Below, one piece after another: positions 43,835 through 52,505 of a stretch of 64,000 nt of DNA. A program made the translations under genes and the position numbers. How positions within the stretch are numbered: the first letter of the stretch is position 1; every line of letters begins with the position of its first letter. Location of the stretch: the NCBI RefSeq assembly GCF_005491705.1, contig NZ_CP028092.1:2790001-2854000 (forward strand), written 5' to 3'. This DNA is from Pontibacter sp. SGAir0037. GTDB lineage: Bacteria > Bacteroidota > Bacteroidia > Cytophagales > Hymenobacteraceae. The notes beneath the pieces were generated by a model that saw nothing but the letters and a program-made list of their open reading frames with translations, was not told the DNA's origin and searched no databases.

Positions 43835-43865
43835 TTGTTTTACATAGTACTATATACTATCTTTG
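43835..43865 (+). promoter_or_regulatory. padR promoter with palindromic operator
   Basis: TTG (43835-43837), a 20-bp spacer and TATCTTTG (43858-43865) form a consensus promoter. The palindrome ATAGTA-N5-TACTAT (43844-43860) fills the spacer and touches the -7 box. It is a likely PadR autorepression site. Confidence 0.65.
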
Positions 43866-43889
43866 GTTCATAAATTAAAGCAGATCATC

Positions 43890-44228
43890 ATGAAAGTAGA
43901 AAACACACAAGTGCAGATGCGGAAGGGAATTCTGGAATTCTGCATACTGGAGATTATCGCTCGTGGTGAGGTATATGCATCTGACATGCTGGAAGAGCTT
44001 ACAGCAGCAAAAATGATAGTAGTGGAGGGTACACTCTACCCTTTGCTTACCAGGCTAAAGAATGCTGGGCTTCTCGATTATAGTTGGGTAGAGTCTACCT
44101 CCGGACCACCAAGAAAATACTATACCCTCACGGAATCAGGCAGAACCTTTCTCGAACAACTCAGGGAAACATGGTCGGAACTGGTAGCCTCTACTGAATA
44201 TATCATCCAAAACAAGAAAGCTAAGTAA
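43890..44228 (+). CDS. PadR-family transcriptional regulator
   Basis: This 112-aa winged-helix protein has the PadR core (FCILEIIARGEVYASDML, EGTLYPLLTRLKNAGLLDY, RKYYTLTESGR) and a short C-terminal helix for dimers. It precedes the PspC-domain gene by 2 nt, the common Bacteroidota pairing, and likely represses both genes. ATG at 43890 is chosen over the in-frame TTG at 43863, which falls inside the -7 box. Confidence 0.92.
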   Translation: MKVENTQVQMRKGILEFCILEIIARGEVYASDMLEELTAAKMIVVEGTLYPLLTRLKNAGLLDYSWVESTSGPPRKYYTLTESGRTFLEQLRETWSELVASTEYIIQNKKAK

Positions 44229-44230
44229 TC

Positions 44231-46729
44231 ATGAAAAAGAATATAAGCATCAACTTGCAAGGCATCATCTTCCATATAGAAGAGGATGGATATGAGCAGC
44301 TGAGCAGATACCTGGCCTCCATCCGAACCTATTTCTCCAACTATGAAGGCCATGAGGAAATTATTTCGGACATCGAAGCGCGTATAGCTGAGATCTTCTC
44401 TGCCCGGCTTGCACCTGGCAAACAGGTTATTACCCAGGAAGATGTGCAGTCGCTGATTACACAAATGGGCGATGTAACAGATTTTGAATTATTAGACACG
44501 GCCGAAGAAGAGATACCGCACGCGGCCGGTGCTGCAGCTTCCGGAGCCGGAACAGGCGATCATGCCTATACACAAGGCACAAGTGGTCCTAAGAGGCTTT
44601 ACCGCGATGTAAACCGCAAAGTAGTTGCAGGGGTTTGCGCCGGCATTGCCAGTTACCTGAATGTGGATAGTCTTTGGGTGCGCCTGCTGTTTGTGGTATT
44701 GGTGATAGGTATTCCGTTTACACACGGCTTCACCAGCTTTGGCATTGTTCTTTACCTTATTCTCTGGATCGCCATGCCGCAAAGCTCGCTGTTGCCCGAA
44801 ACAACTGTGAAAAAGCTTTTCCGTGACCCGGAAGATAAAAAGATCGGCGGCGTAGCCAGTGGCATTGCCAAATACTTTGGTGTTGATGTGGCTGTGGTAC
44901 GTATTCTGTTCCTGGCATCGGTCTTTCTGGGAGGCTTTGGTTTAATGATTTACATCGTTATCTGGATTGCTGTGCCCGAGGCCGTTACTTTAACAGAGCG
45001 GATGCAGATGCAGGGGAATCCTGTTACACTCTCAGGAATTGAGCAGACCCTGAAAGATAACCTGAACATGAAAGACAGCAACGGTGAGGAAAGCACCTTT
45101 GCCAGATTAATTCTACTGCCCATACGCCTTATATCGCAAATTTTCAGTTGGCTGGGCAGAACACTTGGTCCCATTCTGGCCTTCCTGATCACTTTTATCC
45201 GGGTGGCGGCCGGTGTTATACTACTCATTATTTCGATTGGCTTTACCATTGCCCTGTTTACGACCTTCTTTGCCGGACTAGGCCTTATTGATGAACCACA
45301 AAATTTTATGTTAGGTGACTATCCGGCCTCCATTTTACTGGAGGGCTTTCCCCGGCTCGGACTGGTTACAGGTTTTCTGGTGGGGCTGATTCCGGTTGCC
45401 TTCTTATGGATACTGAGCATTGCCCTTATTTCCAAACAGTTCTTCCTGCGCCAGATTGTAGGCTGGTCCATGTTTGCGGTGTGGCTGGTAAGTTTATTCA
45501 CCATGATAGCCATTATTATGATGTACACCCAGAACTTCAGAAGAACCGGTGAAATAGAGTCTACCAAATCTTTTAATGTAGACCGTTACAACACAGTTAC
45601 ACTGGATGCTTTCGACACCAGCCTGGACTACAGCAGAGTGGATATAGAACTGCAAAGCCATACCGGAAACGCGTTGGAGGTAGTTCAGCGGGTAAGCGCC
45701 AAGGGAAAAGATGAAGCTGATGCACGCCAGAACGCCCAGATGGTTAGCTACCGGATGCTGCAGAAAGATTCTGTCATCCGTTTCGATAACACGTTTGAGT
45801 ACAAAAAAGGAGCAGCACTAAGGGAGCAAAAGGTAAACCTCTTGCTCATGCTTCCTCAGAACAAACCACTGCGCCTGACCAGCAACTTTTTATACTTGTT
45901 ACCGAACGCAGTGTTTGATGTAGAGTACAGCCGTGAAAAAGTATTACGCAACACCTGGCAGGCTAAAGGCGCTTACCTAACCTGCCTTACCTGCGAAGCT
46001 GACACGCTGGACCAGGAAAACTCAACTGAGTATGCCGAAGGATTTTCTGAAACAGTTGGGAGCGCCGGAAGTGTTTTACTTGCGCTGGATGAGTACAATA
46101 AAAACGAGAAAGTGTTTGAAGTAAGAGATTTTGACGCAATTGATATCAGAGGCATGTTCCATGTGCAGATCCGTCAGGGTAGAGATTATGATGTGCGTGT
46201 TCATGCCGACAACGAGCAACTGGAGAAAATCAATGTTGAGCAAGACGGTAATGAACTGGTTATAGAAACCAAGCAGCGGTATAGCAATATCTTCAGCAGC
46301 AAAGACCCGATTTTGGTTCAGATTACCGTACCGGATCTTAACAGCCTGCAATTGAGTGGTGCTGTAAAAGCCGATGTGGGAAGGCTTGAGGTAAGTGACC
46401 TGGAATTATCTTTATCAGGTGCTACAAAAGCAGCCATGAACGTTAGCGCCGATAGAATACGAGCTGATATTTCAGGCGCCTCCCATACTTCGTTTGCAGG
46501 CAGGGCGAATCATTTTGAACTGGATGCTTCCGGAGCAAGCAAAATAGATGCAGCCAACATGATTTCAGAAAATGTAAGGCTTAGTGCTTCCGGTGCCTGC
46601 GATGCCAATGTGTATGCCAATAACTCTCTCGAAGTTGATGCCTCTGGAGGTAGTTCCATCACTTACGGTGGCAACCCAGGCTCTGTACAAACAGATGTTT
46701 CGGGTGCGAGCAAAGTAAAACGCAAATAA
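44231..46729 (+). CDS. PspC-domain membrane protein with GIN (DUF2807) domain
   Basis: The 832-aa protein has an N-terminal cytoplasmic region, two PspC domains in tandem (RDVNRKVVAGVCAGIASYLNV at about 119 and RDPEDKKIGGVASGIAKYFGV at about 199), further membrane helices to about residue 435, and a C-terminal GIN/DUF2807 beta-helix (from about 626) with recurring SGA and SGAS turns. PspC senses envelope stress in proteobacteria; GIN domains are adhesin-like and extracytoplasmic. The role here is unknown; with PadR it looks like an envelope stress module. Confidence 0.88.
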   Translation: MKKNISINLQGIIFHIEEDGYEQLSRYLASIRTYFSNYEGHEEIISDIEARIAEIFSARLAPGKQVITQEDVQSLITQMGDVTDFELLDTAEEEIPHAAGAAASGAGTGDHAYTQGTSGPKRLYRDVNRKVVAGVCAGIASYLNVDSLWVRLLFVVLVIGIPFTHGFTSFGIVLYLILWIAMPQSSLLPETTVKKLFRDPEDKKIGGVASGIAKYFGVDVAVVRILFLASVFLGGFGLMIYIVIWIAVPEAVTLTERMQMQGNPVTLSGIEQTLKDNLNMKDSNGEESTFARLILLPIRLISQIFSWLGRTLGPILAFLITFIRVAAGVILLIISIGFTIALFTTFFAGLGLIDEPQNFMLGDYPASILLEGFPRLGLVTGFLVGLIPVAFLWILSIALISKQFFLRQIVGWSMFAVWLVSLFTMIAIIMMYTQNFRRTGEIESTKSFNVDRYNTVTLDAFDTSLDYSRVDIELQSHTGNALEVVQRVSAKGKDEADARQNAQMVSYRMLQKDSVIRFDNTFEYKKGAALREQKVNLLLMLPQNKPLRLTSNFLYLLPNAVFDVEYSREKVLRNTWQAKGAYLTCLTCEADTLDQENSTEYAEGFSETVGSAGSVLLALDEYNKNEKVFEVRDFDAIDIRGMFHVQIRQGRDYDVRVHADNEQLEKINVEQDGNELVIETKQRYSNIFSSKDPILVQITVPDLNSLQLSGAVKADVGRLEVSDLELSLSGATKAAMNVSADRIRADISGASHTSFAGRANHFELDASGASKIDAANMISENVRLSASGACDANVYANNSLEVDASGGSSITYGGNPGSVQTDVSGASKVKRK

Positions 46730-46736
46730 TTTTTCA

Positions 46737-46770
46737 GTCTGCTGCGCCACTTTCTTATGGCGCAGCAGAC
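46737..46770 (+). terminator. Terminator after the PspC-GIN gene
   Basis: 13-bp perfect stem GTCTGCTGCGCCA/TGGCGCAGCAGAC with an 8-nt loop, then TTCTT; preceded by a T-run on the other side. Confidence 0.8.
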
Positions 46771-47125
46771 TTCTTACAACCGCCTTAGTACAAAATAAAA
46801 CTTCACATCCCGTGCTGGCTAATACAATCTAGCCTGAAACATGCTGCGATTCCAGGACTTCATGCAAAGTTGAACTAAAGCTGGAATTTGCCCTCTCCTA
46901 TTTCTATTGCCGATACCTGCTGAAAAATGCTTTTCTGGCTTTTTACCAGGCCGCGGCATTACCTAGGCGATTTTAAGACAACTTACTTATTTTTCCGGAT
47001 TGTAAAAAAGATAATCTGCGAGTTTACTTAAGTATAAATATTTAAGTAAAGCTATAAAAAATTAATATTTTAATAGGATATTAAACAGAAATTTTACTTA
47101 TTTGAAAAAGATTAGGTTAGTTAGT
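46771..47125. other. AT-rich intergenic region between PspC-GIN and cca
   Basis: No gene, RNA or strong promoter is seen in these 355 bases between convergent genes. The right-hand third is very AT-rich and holds the inverted repeat TTTACTTAA (47023-47031)/TTAAGTAAA (47042-47050). Confidence 0.6.
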
Positions 47126-48553
47126 TTAGTTTTTTGAAGAATGCGTATGGCGGAGCCCCAATTCTTTCCCCTTTTCGAGCAGGAAAGCATAGGCTTCGTC
47201 ATATTCATTTTTTACAGTTCCTTCCAGTATAGCTTCTGTAAGCATTTCTTTTAGCTCTCCTACCGTTTTAGAAGGTTTCAGATCAAAGGTCTCCATGATA
47301 ATTTCTCCGGTAATAACCGGCTGAAAATTACGTAGTTTATCACTCTCCTCTACCTCAACCAGGCGCTTCTCCACTTTATCAAAATTCTGCAGATAACGTT
47401 TTACTTTTGTGTCGTTTTTGGAGGTAATATCTGCCCGGCACAACTTCATCAGCGCATCAATATCATCACCGGCTTCAAACAACAACCTCCTGATGGCAGA
47501 ATCTGTTACGGTATCTTTTACCAGGGCAATAGGGCGCAGGTGCAGCTTCACCAGCTTTTGCACAAACTTCATGTGCTCGTTCAGGGGCAGCTTCAGGTCT
47601 TTAAAGAGTTTCGGCAGCATACGCGCACCACGGTCTTCATGGCCATGAAAGGTCCAGCCTACTTTCGGGGAAAAGCGTTTGGTGTCTGGTTTTGCTATGT
47701 CATGCATAATAGCAGCCCAACGGAGCCACAAATCGTCGGAAACCTGCGCCACATTATCCAGCACCTGCAGCGTGTGGTAAAAGTTGTCTTTATGCGAATT
47801 CCCGTTGATTGTTTCCACACCCTGTAGCTCTGCCATTTTAGGAAAGATCAGTTGGAGCAGCTGAGCAGCATAAAGAAGCTTAAAGCCATAAGAAGGCACG
47901 GGTGAAAGCACAATTTTATTCAGCTCATCTGTAATCCGCTCCTGCGATACTATCTTTATGCGATCCTTATGATCTGTAATGGCATCAAAGGTATCCGGAT
48001 CAATATCGAAGTTTAACTGGCTGGCAAAGCGTATGGCACGCATCATACGCAGCGGATCATCCGAGAAAGTAATACCGGGCTCTAAAGGGGTACGAAGAAT
48101 TTTGCGTTTCAAATCCTTCAGCCCATTAAACCGATCTATCAGCTCCCCGTAACTATGCTTGTTCAGGCTGATGCCTAAGGCATTGATCGTAAAATCACGG
48201 CGCTGCAAATCATCTTCCAGCGTTCCCTGCTCTACCTCCGGCTTGCGTGACTCAGATCGGTAAGACTCTTTCCGGGCTCCGACAAACTCCACTTCCCACT
48301 CGCCGGCCCGCAGCATAGCTGTTCCGAAATTTTTGAACACAGACACCTTTGGCTTGTGCGGCAGCTTTTGTGCGACCAGTTCAGCCAAGGCTATACCATC
48401 ACCTACACACACCACATCTATGTCTTTGGAAGGGCGCTTCAGTACCAGGTCCCGCACAAAGCCGCCAATCACATAAGCATCTACTCCTAGTTCGGCAGCT
48501 GCCGCGGCCACTACTTCAAAAATGGGGTGTTCTGGTAATTTTACTGTATCCAT
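47126..48553 (-). CDS. cca: CCA tRNA nucleotidyltransferase / poly(A) polymerase family protein with HD domain
   Basis: The 475-aa class II nucleotidyltransferase has the signature GGFVRDL followed by KDIDVV (metal-binding Asp pair), the RRDFTINAL and RMMRAIRFA motifs, and an HD phosphohydrolase domain (IMHDIAK). It likely adds or repairs the CCA end of tRNA. ATG at 48553 (MDTVKLPEH) is chosen; a TTG four codons upstream is the other option. Confidence 0.92.
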   Translation of the reverse strand: MDTVKLPEHPIFEVVAAAAAELGVDAYVIGGFVRDLVLKRPSKDIDVVCVGDGIALAELVAQKLPHKPKVSVFKNFGTAMLRAGEWEVEFVGARKESYRSESRKPEVEQGTLEDDLQRRDFTINALGISLNKHSYGELIDRFNGLKDLKRKILRTPLEPGITFSDDPLRMMRAIRFASQLNFDIDPDTFDAITDHKDRIKIVSQERITDELNKIVLSPVPSYGFKLLYAAQLLQLIFPKMAELQGVETINGNSHKDNFYHTLQVLDNVAQVSDDLWLRWAAIMHDIAKPDTKRFSPKVGWTFHGHEDRGARMLPKLFKDLKLPLNEHMKFVQKLVKLHLRPIALVKDTVTDSAIRRLLFEAGDDIDALMKLCRADITSKNDTKVKRYLQNFDKVEKRLVEVEESDKLRNFQPVITGEIIMETFDLKPSKTVGELKEMLTEAILEGTVKNEYDEAYAFLLEKGKELGLRHTHSSKN

Positions 48554-48838
48554 ATTCTCTTCCAATCCTCTGGAACCGTTCTTTGTTAAGGTACAAAAGT
48601 AAGGAGAATAAATTTAAAGCACCTCTGCATAGCCGGACAGAAGATCTTCTGACGAAAGACAAAAGAGGAAAACCGCATAGAGTTGGCAATTCTAATTTTG
48701 CTATACCAGATTCAGGCTGGCACAGATCCCAAACACATGCATGCCCACTGTCAGAGATTCTCTTGTTAAATGTTAGAATTGCTCTTTCAAAAAGATCATT
48801 TCTGATCCATAATTTTTAATTTCTAATTAGCAGAGGCA

Positions 48839-49417
48839 TTAATCCCGCAGCACCTGGTGCTCACCGCTAGGATCTATTTTAATGATGCGGGAAGGTACGG
48901 CCGTTATTTGCTCGTCCTGTCGCCAGGTTACAATATAATCTACCCGCTCTTTTACCTTATCAGAAACATCTTTGAAAGATGGGGCGGCAGGCTCTCCGCT
49001 AATATTGGCCGAAGTAGAAATAATCGGGCGGCCTACCTGCCGGATCAGGCGCAGGCAGAACTCATCTTTTACAACCCGGATAGCAACAGATCCATCGGCA
49101 GCAATAACTTCTGAGGGAAGATTTTTAGCTTTGGGAAAGACATAGGTTGTTGGCCGCTCCTGCTTCTCTTCCAGTTCAGAAAAAGCCGCGGGTATATCTT
49201 CTACGTACCGTTGCAGCATTTCTGTGTCGGCTACCAAAACAATCATGGTTTTAGACTCTTCGCGCTCCTTTATTGCAAATATCTTACGTACAGCCTGTCC
49301 ATTTTCAGCATCGCAGCCAATTCCCCATACTGTGTCGGTAGGGTAAAGAATAGTGTTGCCCAGCAGCAGTTCTTCCTCTGCTGCCTGTATCGCTTTTATT
49401 AATTCTTTCTCGCTCAT
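48839..49417 (-). CDS. tsaC: L-threonylcarbamoyladenylate synthase (TsaC/Sua5)
   Basis: This 192-aa YrdC-fold enzyme makes threonylcarbamoyl-AMP for the t6A modification of ANN-decoding tRNAs. It shows YPTDTVWGIGCDA and the SANISGEPA motif. It is of the short TsaC type without the Sua5 C-terminal domain. Confidence 0.93.
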   Translation of the reverse strand: MSEKELIKAIQAAEEELLLGNTILYPTDTVWGIGCDAENGQAVRKIFAIKEREESKTMIVLVADTEMLQRYVEDIPAAFSELEEKQERPTTYVFPKAKNLPSEVIAADGSVAIRVVKDEFCLRLIRQVGRPIISTSANISGEPAAPSFKDVSDKVKERVDYIVTWRQDEQITAVPSRIIKIDPSGEHQVLRD

Positions 49418-49483
49418 AGCAAAACGATTACATTGTTATTTACCTGAAACTTCATTTACAGCCGGTACAGATCCAGAACCAGT

Positions 49484-49885
49484 TTAACGTATTTCCTGCG
49501 TCAGTTCAATTAAAATTCCGTTCGCACTTTTAGGATGTACGAAACACACCAGCTTATTGTCGGCCCCTTTTTTCGGGCACTCATTCAGAAGCTGAAAGCC
49601 TTCCTGTTTCAGGCGCTCCATTTCAGCTAAGATGTCTTCTACCTCGAAGGCAATATGGTGAATGCCTTCTCCCTTTTTCTGAATAAATTTAGAGATTGCA
49701 CTATCTTCTGTAGTACCCTCTAAAAGCTCTATTTTAGTGGTTCCAACTTTAAAAAAAGAAGTATTTACATTCTCCGACTCTACATACTCTGTCTTATAGG
49801 GCTCCACCCCCAGTAGTTTGAAATACAGACTATTTGCCTCAGAAAAATCTTTAACTGCAATACCTATGTGCTCTACATTAATCAT
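49484..49885 (-). CDS. mce: Methylmalonyl-CoA epimerase
   Basis: The 133-aa VOC-fold protein converts (S)- to (R)-methylmalonyl-CoA in propionate metabolism. Metal-ligand motifs are HIGIAVKD at the start, GIHHIAFEV in the middle and LIELTQE at the end. Length and motifs are typical. It is divergent from iscS. Confidence 0.93.
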   Translation of the reverse strand: MINVEHIGIAVKDFSEANSLYFKLLGVEPYKTEYVESENVNTSFFKVGTTKIELLEGTTEDSAISKFIQKKGEGIHHIAFEVEDILAEMERLKQEGFQLLNECPKKGADNKLVCFVHPKSANGILIELTQEIR

Positions 49886-49922
49886 TTCTAATATGTAATT
49901 AGTCTAAGTAACCTTTTTTTTG

Positions 49923-49961
49923 TAATTTTGTGGCAAATCTAAAACTAATAATTTCTATTAG
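49923..49961. promoter_or_regulatory. Overlapping divergent promoters of mce and iscS, with palindrome
   Basis: TAATTTTG on the plus strand (49923-49930) and TAGATTTG on the minus strand (49934-49941) are both exact -7 boxes. They lie so close that each start site falls in or by the other box. A palindrome CTAATA-N5-TATTAG follows at 49945-49961, in the iscS leader. Confidence 0.5.
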
Positions 49962-49996
49962 CTGTTATTTTACAGGTACAAAAAAGAGATAAATCG

Positions 49997-51220
49997 ATGA
50001 GTAATATGTTAAAATTACCTATATATTTAGATAACAACGCCACAACTCCACTTGATCCCCGGGTGTTGGAAGCAATGTTACCTTACATGACCAACATGTT
50101 TGGCAATGCAGCATCCCGTAACCATGCATTCGGATGGCAGGCAGAAGAGGCAGTAGATTATGCGCGTGAGCAAATAGCATCACTTATCAATTGCTCTCCT
50201 AAAGAGATTATCTTCACTTCCGGTGCTACGGAGTCTGATAACCTGGCTATCAAAGGTGTATTTGAGATGTATGCATCTAAAGGTAACCATGTAATTACAG
50301 TTACCACAGAGCATAAAGCGGTACTGGATACCTGCAAGCATATCGAAAAACTTGGCGGTAAAGTTACTTACCTGCAGGTAAATGCAGAAGGCCTTATCGA
50401 CCTGAAAGAACTGGAAGAAGCAATCACTGATAAGACGATTCTTATCTCTATCATGTATGCCAACAACGAGGTGGGCGTTATTCAGCCTATCCGCGAAATA
50501 TCTGCCATTGCTAAAAAGCATGGTATCCTGTTCTTTACCGACGGCACACAGGCTGTAGGTAAGGTTCCGGTAGATGTAGAGGCTGATGGCATTGATTTAA
50601 TGGCTTTCTCTGCGCATAAAATGTATGGTCCTAAAGGTGTAGGTGCTCTCTATGTGCGCCGTAAGAACCCACGTGTAAAGGTAACTGCTCAGATGGATGG
50701 TGGTGGCCATGAGCGTGGCATGCGTTCTGGTACCTTAAACGTACCTGGTATTGTTGGTTTAGGCAAAGCTTGCGAACTGGCAAGACAGGAAATGGAGTCT
50801 GATACTGCTCGTATCTCTGCTATGCGTGATCGTTTAGAGAAAGAGCTTCTTACAATTGAAGAGTCTTACGTGAACGGTTCGCGTGAGCATCGCTTACCCC
50901 ACGTTGCCAATATCTCCTTCAAATATGTAGAAGGTGAAGGTTTGATGATGGGAGTGAAAGACCTGGCTGTTTCTTCAGGATCTGCCTGTACTTCAGCCTC
51001 TTTAGAACCTTCTTACGTATTAAAAGCGTTAGGTTTAAGTGACGACCTGGCTCACTCTTCGCTGCGTTTCGGTTTAAGCCGTTTCACAACCGACGAAGAA
51101 GTGGATTATGCTATCAACCACGTAAAAGAAGCGGTGTCTAAACTGCGTGAAATGTCTCCGCTTTGGGAAATGTACAAAGAAGGTATAGACCTGAACTCTA
51201 TTGAGTGGGCAGAACACTAA
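49997..51220 (+). CDS. iscS: Cysteine desulfurase IscS
   Basis: IscS is the PLP enzyme that takes sulfur from cysteine for Fe-S cluster assembly. The 407-aa protein has the PLP lysine in [11 protein letters not shown] and the persulfide loop Cys in [14 protein letters not shown]. It heads an iscS-iscU-iscA set on the plus strand. No IscR-like gene is in the window. Confidence 0.96.
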   Translation: MSNMLKLPIYLDNNATTPLDPRVLEAMLPYMTNMFGNAASRNHAFGWQAEEAVDYAREQIASLINCSPKEIIFTSGATESDNLAIKGVFEMYASKGNHVITVTTEHKAVLDTCKHIEKLGGKVTYLQVNAEGLIDLKELEEAITDKTILISIMYANNEVGVIQPIREISAIAKKHGILFFTDGTQAVGKVPVDVEADGIDLMAFSAHKMYGPKGVGALYVRRKNPRVKVTAQMDGGGHERGMRSGTLNVPGIVGLGKACELARQEMESDTARISAMRDRLEKELLTIEESYVNGSREHRLPHVANISFKYVEGEGLMMGVKDLAVSSGSACTSASLEPSYVLKALGLSDDLAHSSLRFGLSRFTTDEEVDYAINHVKEAVSKLREMSPLWEMYKEGIDLNSIEWAEH

Positions 51221-51223
51221 AAT

Positions 51224-51331
51224 TTAATTAAGAATTAGGAATTAAGAATGAGGAATGATTTATTGACACCTACCTCTTAATTCCTGGTTCAATTTTTAAT
51301 TCTTAATTTTTAATTCGTAATTAATACAGCT
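51224..51331. repeat. AT-rich imperfect inverted repeat between iscS and iscU
   Basis: Outer arms TTAAGAATT (51228-51236)/AATTCTTAA (51298-51306) and inner arms AGGAATTAAG (51237-51246)/CTTAATTCCT (51276-51285) form a long, bulged hairpin. It resembles a short interspersed palindromic element; similar AATTC-rich tracts occur elsewhere in the window. Confidence 0.55.
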
Positions 51332-51745
51332 ATGGCTTATTCAGATAAAGTAATTGATCATTATAACAACCCACGTAACGTTGGTACACTAGACAAATCC
51401 AAAAACAGTGTGGGTACTGGCCTTGTAGGTGCTCCTGAGTGCGGTGACGTGATGCGCCTTCAGATTGAAGTTGACGAAAACCAGGTTATCACAGATGCGA
51501 AATTTAAAACTTTCGGTTGTGGTTCTGCTATCGCATCTTCTTCGCTGGCTACTGAATGGTTAAAAGGTAAAACTGTTGACGAAGCACTGGCTATCGACAA
51601 CATGGATATTGTGGAAGAACTGGCATTGCCTCCGGTAAAAATTCACTGCTCTGTACTGGCAGAAGACGCTATTAAGTCTGCTATCAACGACTACAGAGTT
51701 AAGAATGGCTTACCAGCTTTAGAAATGCCGAAGTCTCACCACTAA
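51332..51745 (+). CDS. iscU: Fe-S cluster scaffold IscU
   Basis: IscU is the scaffold on which 2Fe-2S clusters are built with sulfur from IscS. The 137-aa protein has the three cluster cysteines in PECGD, FGCGSAIASSS and KIHCSVLAEDA, and the LPPVKIHC motif that Hsc-type chaperones recognise in classical IscU. Length is normal. Confidence 0.96.
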   Translation: MAYSDKVIDHYNNPRNVGTLDKSKNSVGTGLVGAPECGDVMRLQIEVDENQVITDAKFKTFGCGSAIASSSLATEWLKGKTVDEALAIDNMDIVEELALPPVKIHCSVLAEDAIKSAINDYRVKNGLPALEMPKSHH

Positions 51746-51976
51746 GAGCCTGACTCGATGGAGTCAACAACAAAAGTACATGTAAGAAGTGTACACATTC
51801 AGAAGCAGATTGAAAACCACTTGTACAGGTGGTAACAGTCTGCTTTTTGAGTTCAGGCTGGTAAACAACAAAACCTGTCTGAACCTGATTAAGGTAAATT
51901 ATAATATGGTAGAGATATGAACCTGCACGACTGCATTTAGTGTGGACTGCATTCATTCTCCTAAACTATAAACAAT
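51746..51976 (+). other. Structured spacer between iscU and iscA
   Basis: The 231-bp gap has no supported gene. It holds three hairpins: GACTC-GATG-GAGTC near 51752; a larger one with arms AAGCAGATTG (51803-51812)/CAGTCTGCTT (51836-51845), an inner ACCAC/GTGGT stem and a TTT tail; and a GTTCAG...CTGAAC pair further on. The middle one could end or attenuate the iscU transcript. Confidence 0.5.
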
Positions 51977-52303
51977 ATGATAACAGTATCAGACAAGGCA
52001 AAAGAAAAGGTTATCAGGCTAAAGCAGGATGCTCATCTGGATGACACCTTCCGCCTGCGTGCATCTGTTGCGGGCGGTGGCTGCTCAGGCCTCTCCTATA
52101 AACTGGACTTCGACGATGAGGTAAAACCCATGGATCAGGAGTTCGAAGATAAAGGGGTAAAAGTGGTTGTAGACATGAAAAGCTTCCTTTACCTGGCAGG
52201 CACTGAGCTTGACTTCTCAGACGGCTTAAACGGAAAAGGCTTCTTCTTCAACAATCCGAATGCTTCCCGTACATGCGGCTGTGGCGATAGTTTCTCCGTA
52301 TAG
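51977..52303 (+). CDS. iscA: A-type Fe-S carrier protein IscA/ErpA
   Basis: This 108-aa HesB/IscA-fold protein carries Fe-S clusters to targets. The three conserved cysteines are present in GGGCSGLSY and SRTCGCGDSF. It follows iscU after a structured 231-bp spacer. Confidence 0.94.
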   Translation: MITVSDKAKEKVIRLKQDAHLDDTFRLRASVAGGGCSGLSYKLDFDDEVKPMDQEFEDKGVKVVVDMKSFLYLAGTELDFSDGLNGKGFFFNNPNASRTCGCGDSFSV

Positions 52304-52325
52304 AACACCTCATATTTCTTAAAAA

Positions 52326-52366
52326 GCAAAGGGGGCAGTTTAATTAACTGCCCCCTTTGCTGCTTT
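52326..52366 (+). terminator. Terminator after iscA
   Basis: A 15-bp perfect stem GCAAAGGGGGCAGTT (52326-52340) with its complement (52346-52360), a 5-nt loop, then TGCTTTT. Confidence 0.88.
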
Positions 52367-52416
52367 TATAGCTTTAACAGAAAGCCAACAGTAGCAAGAA
52401 ATTTTTCTGAAACAGT

Positions 52417-52466
52417 AAAGGCCTCCTGCTTCGGCGATAGAACTACACCTGGTGCAAGAGGCCTTT
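52417..52466 (-). terminator. Probable terminator after lpdA
   Basis: Arms AAAGGCCTC (52417-52425) and GAGGCCTTT (52458-52466) flank a 32-nt loop. T-rich ends exist on both sides. It lies 40 nt past the lpdA stop. Confidence 0.55.
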
Positions 52467-52505
52467 TATTATTTACCGGATAGATCTTATACCGGTTTTC
52501 TATTG

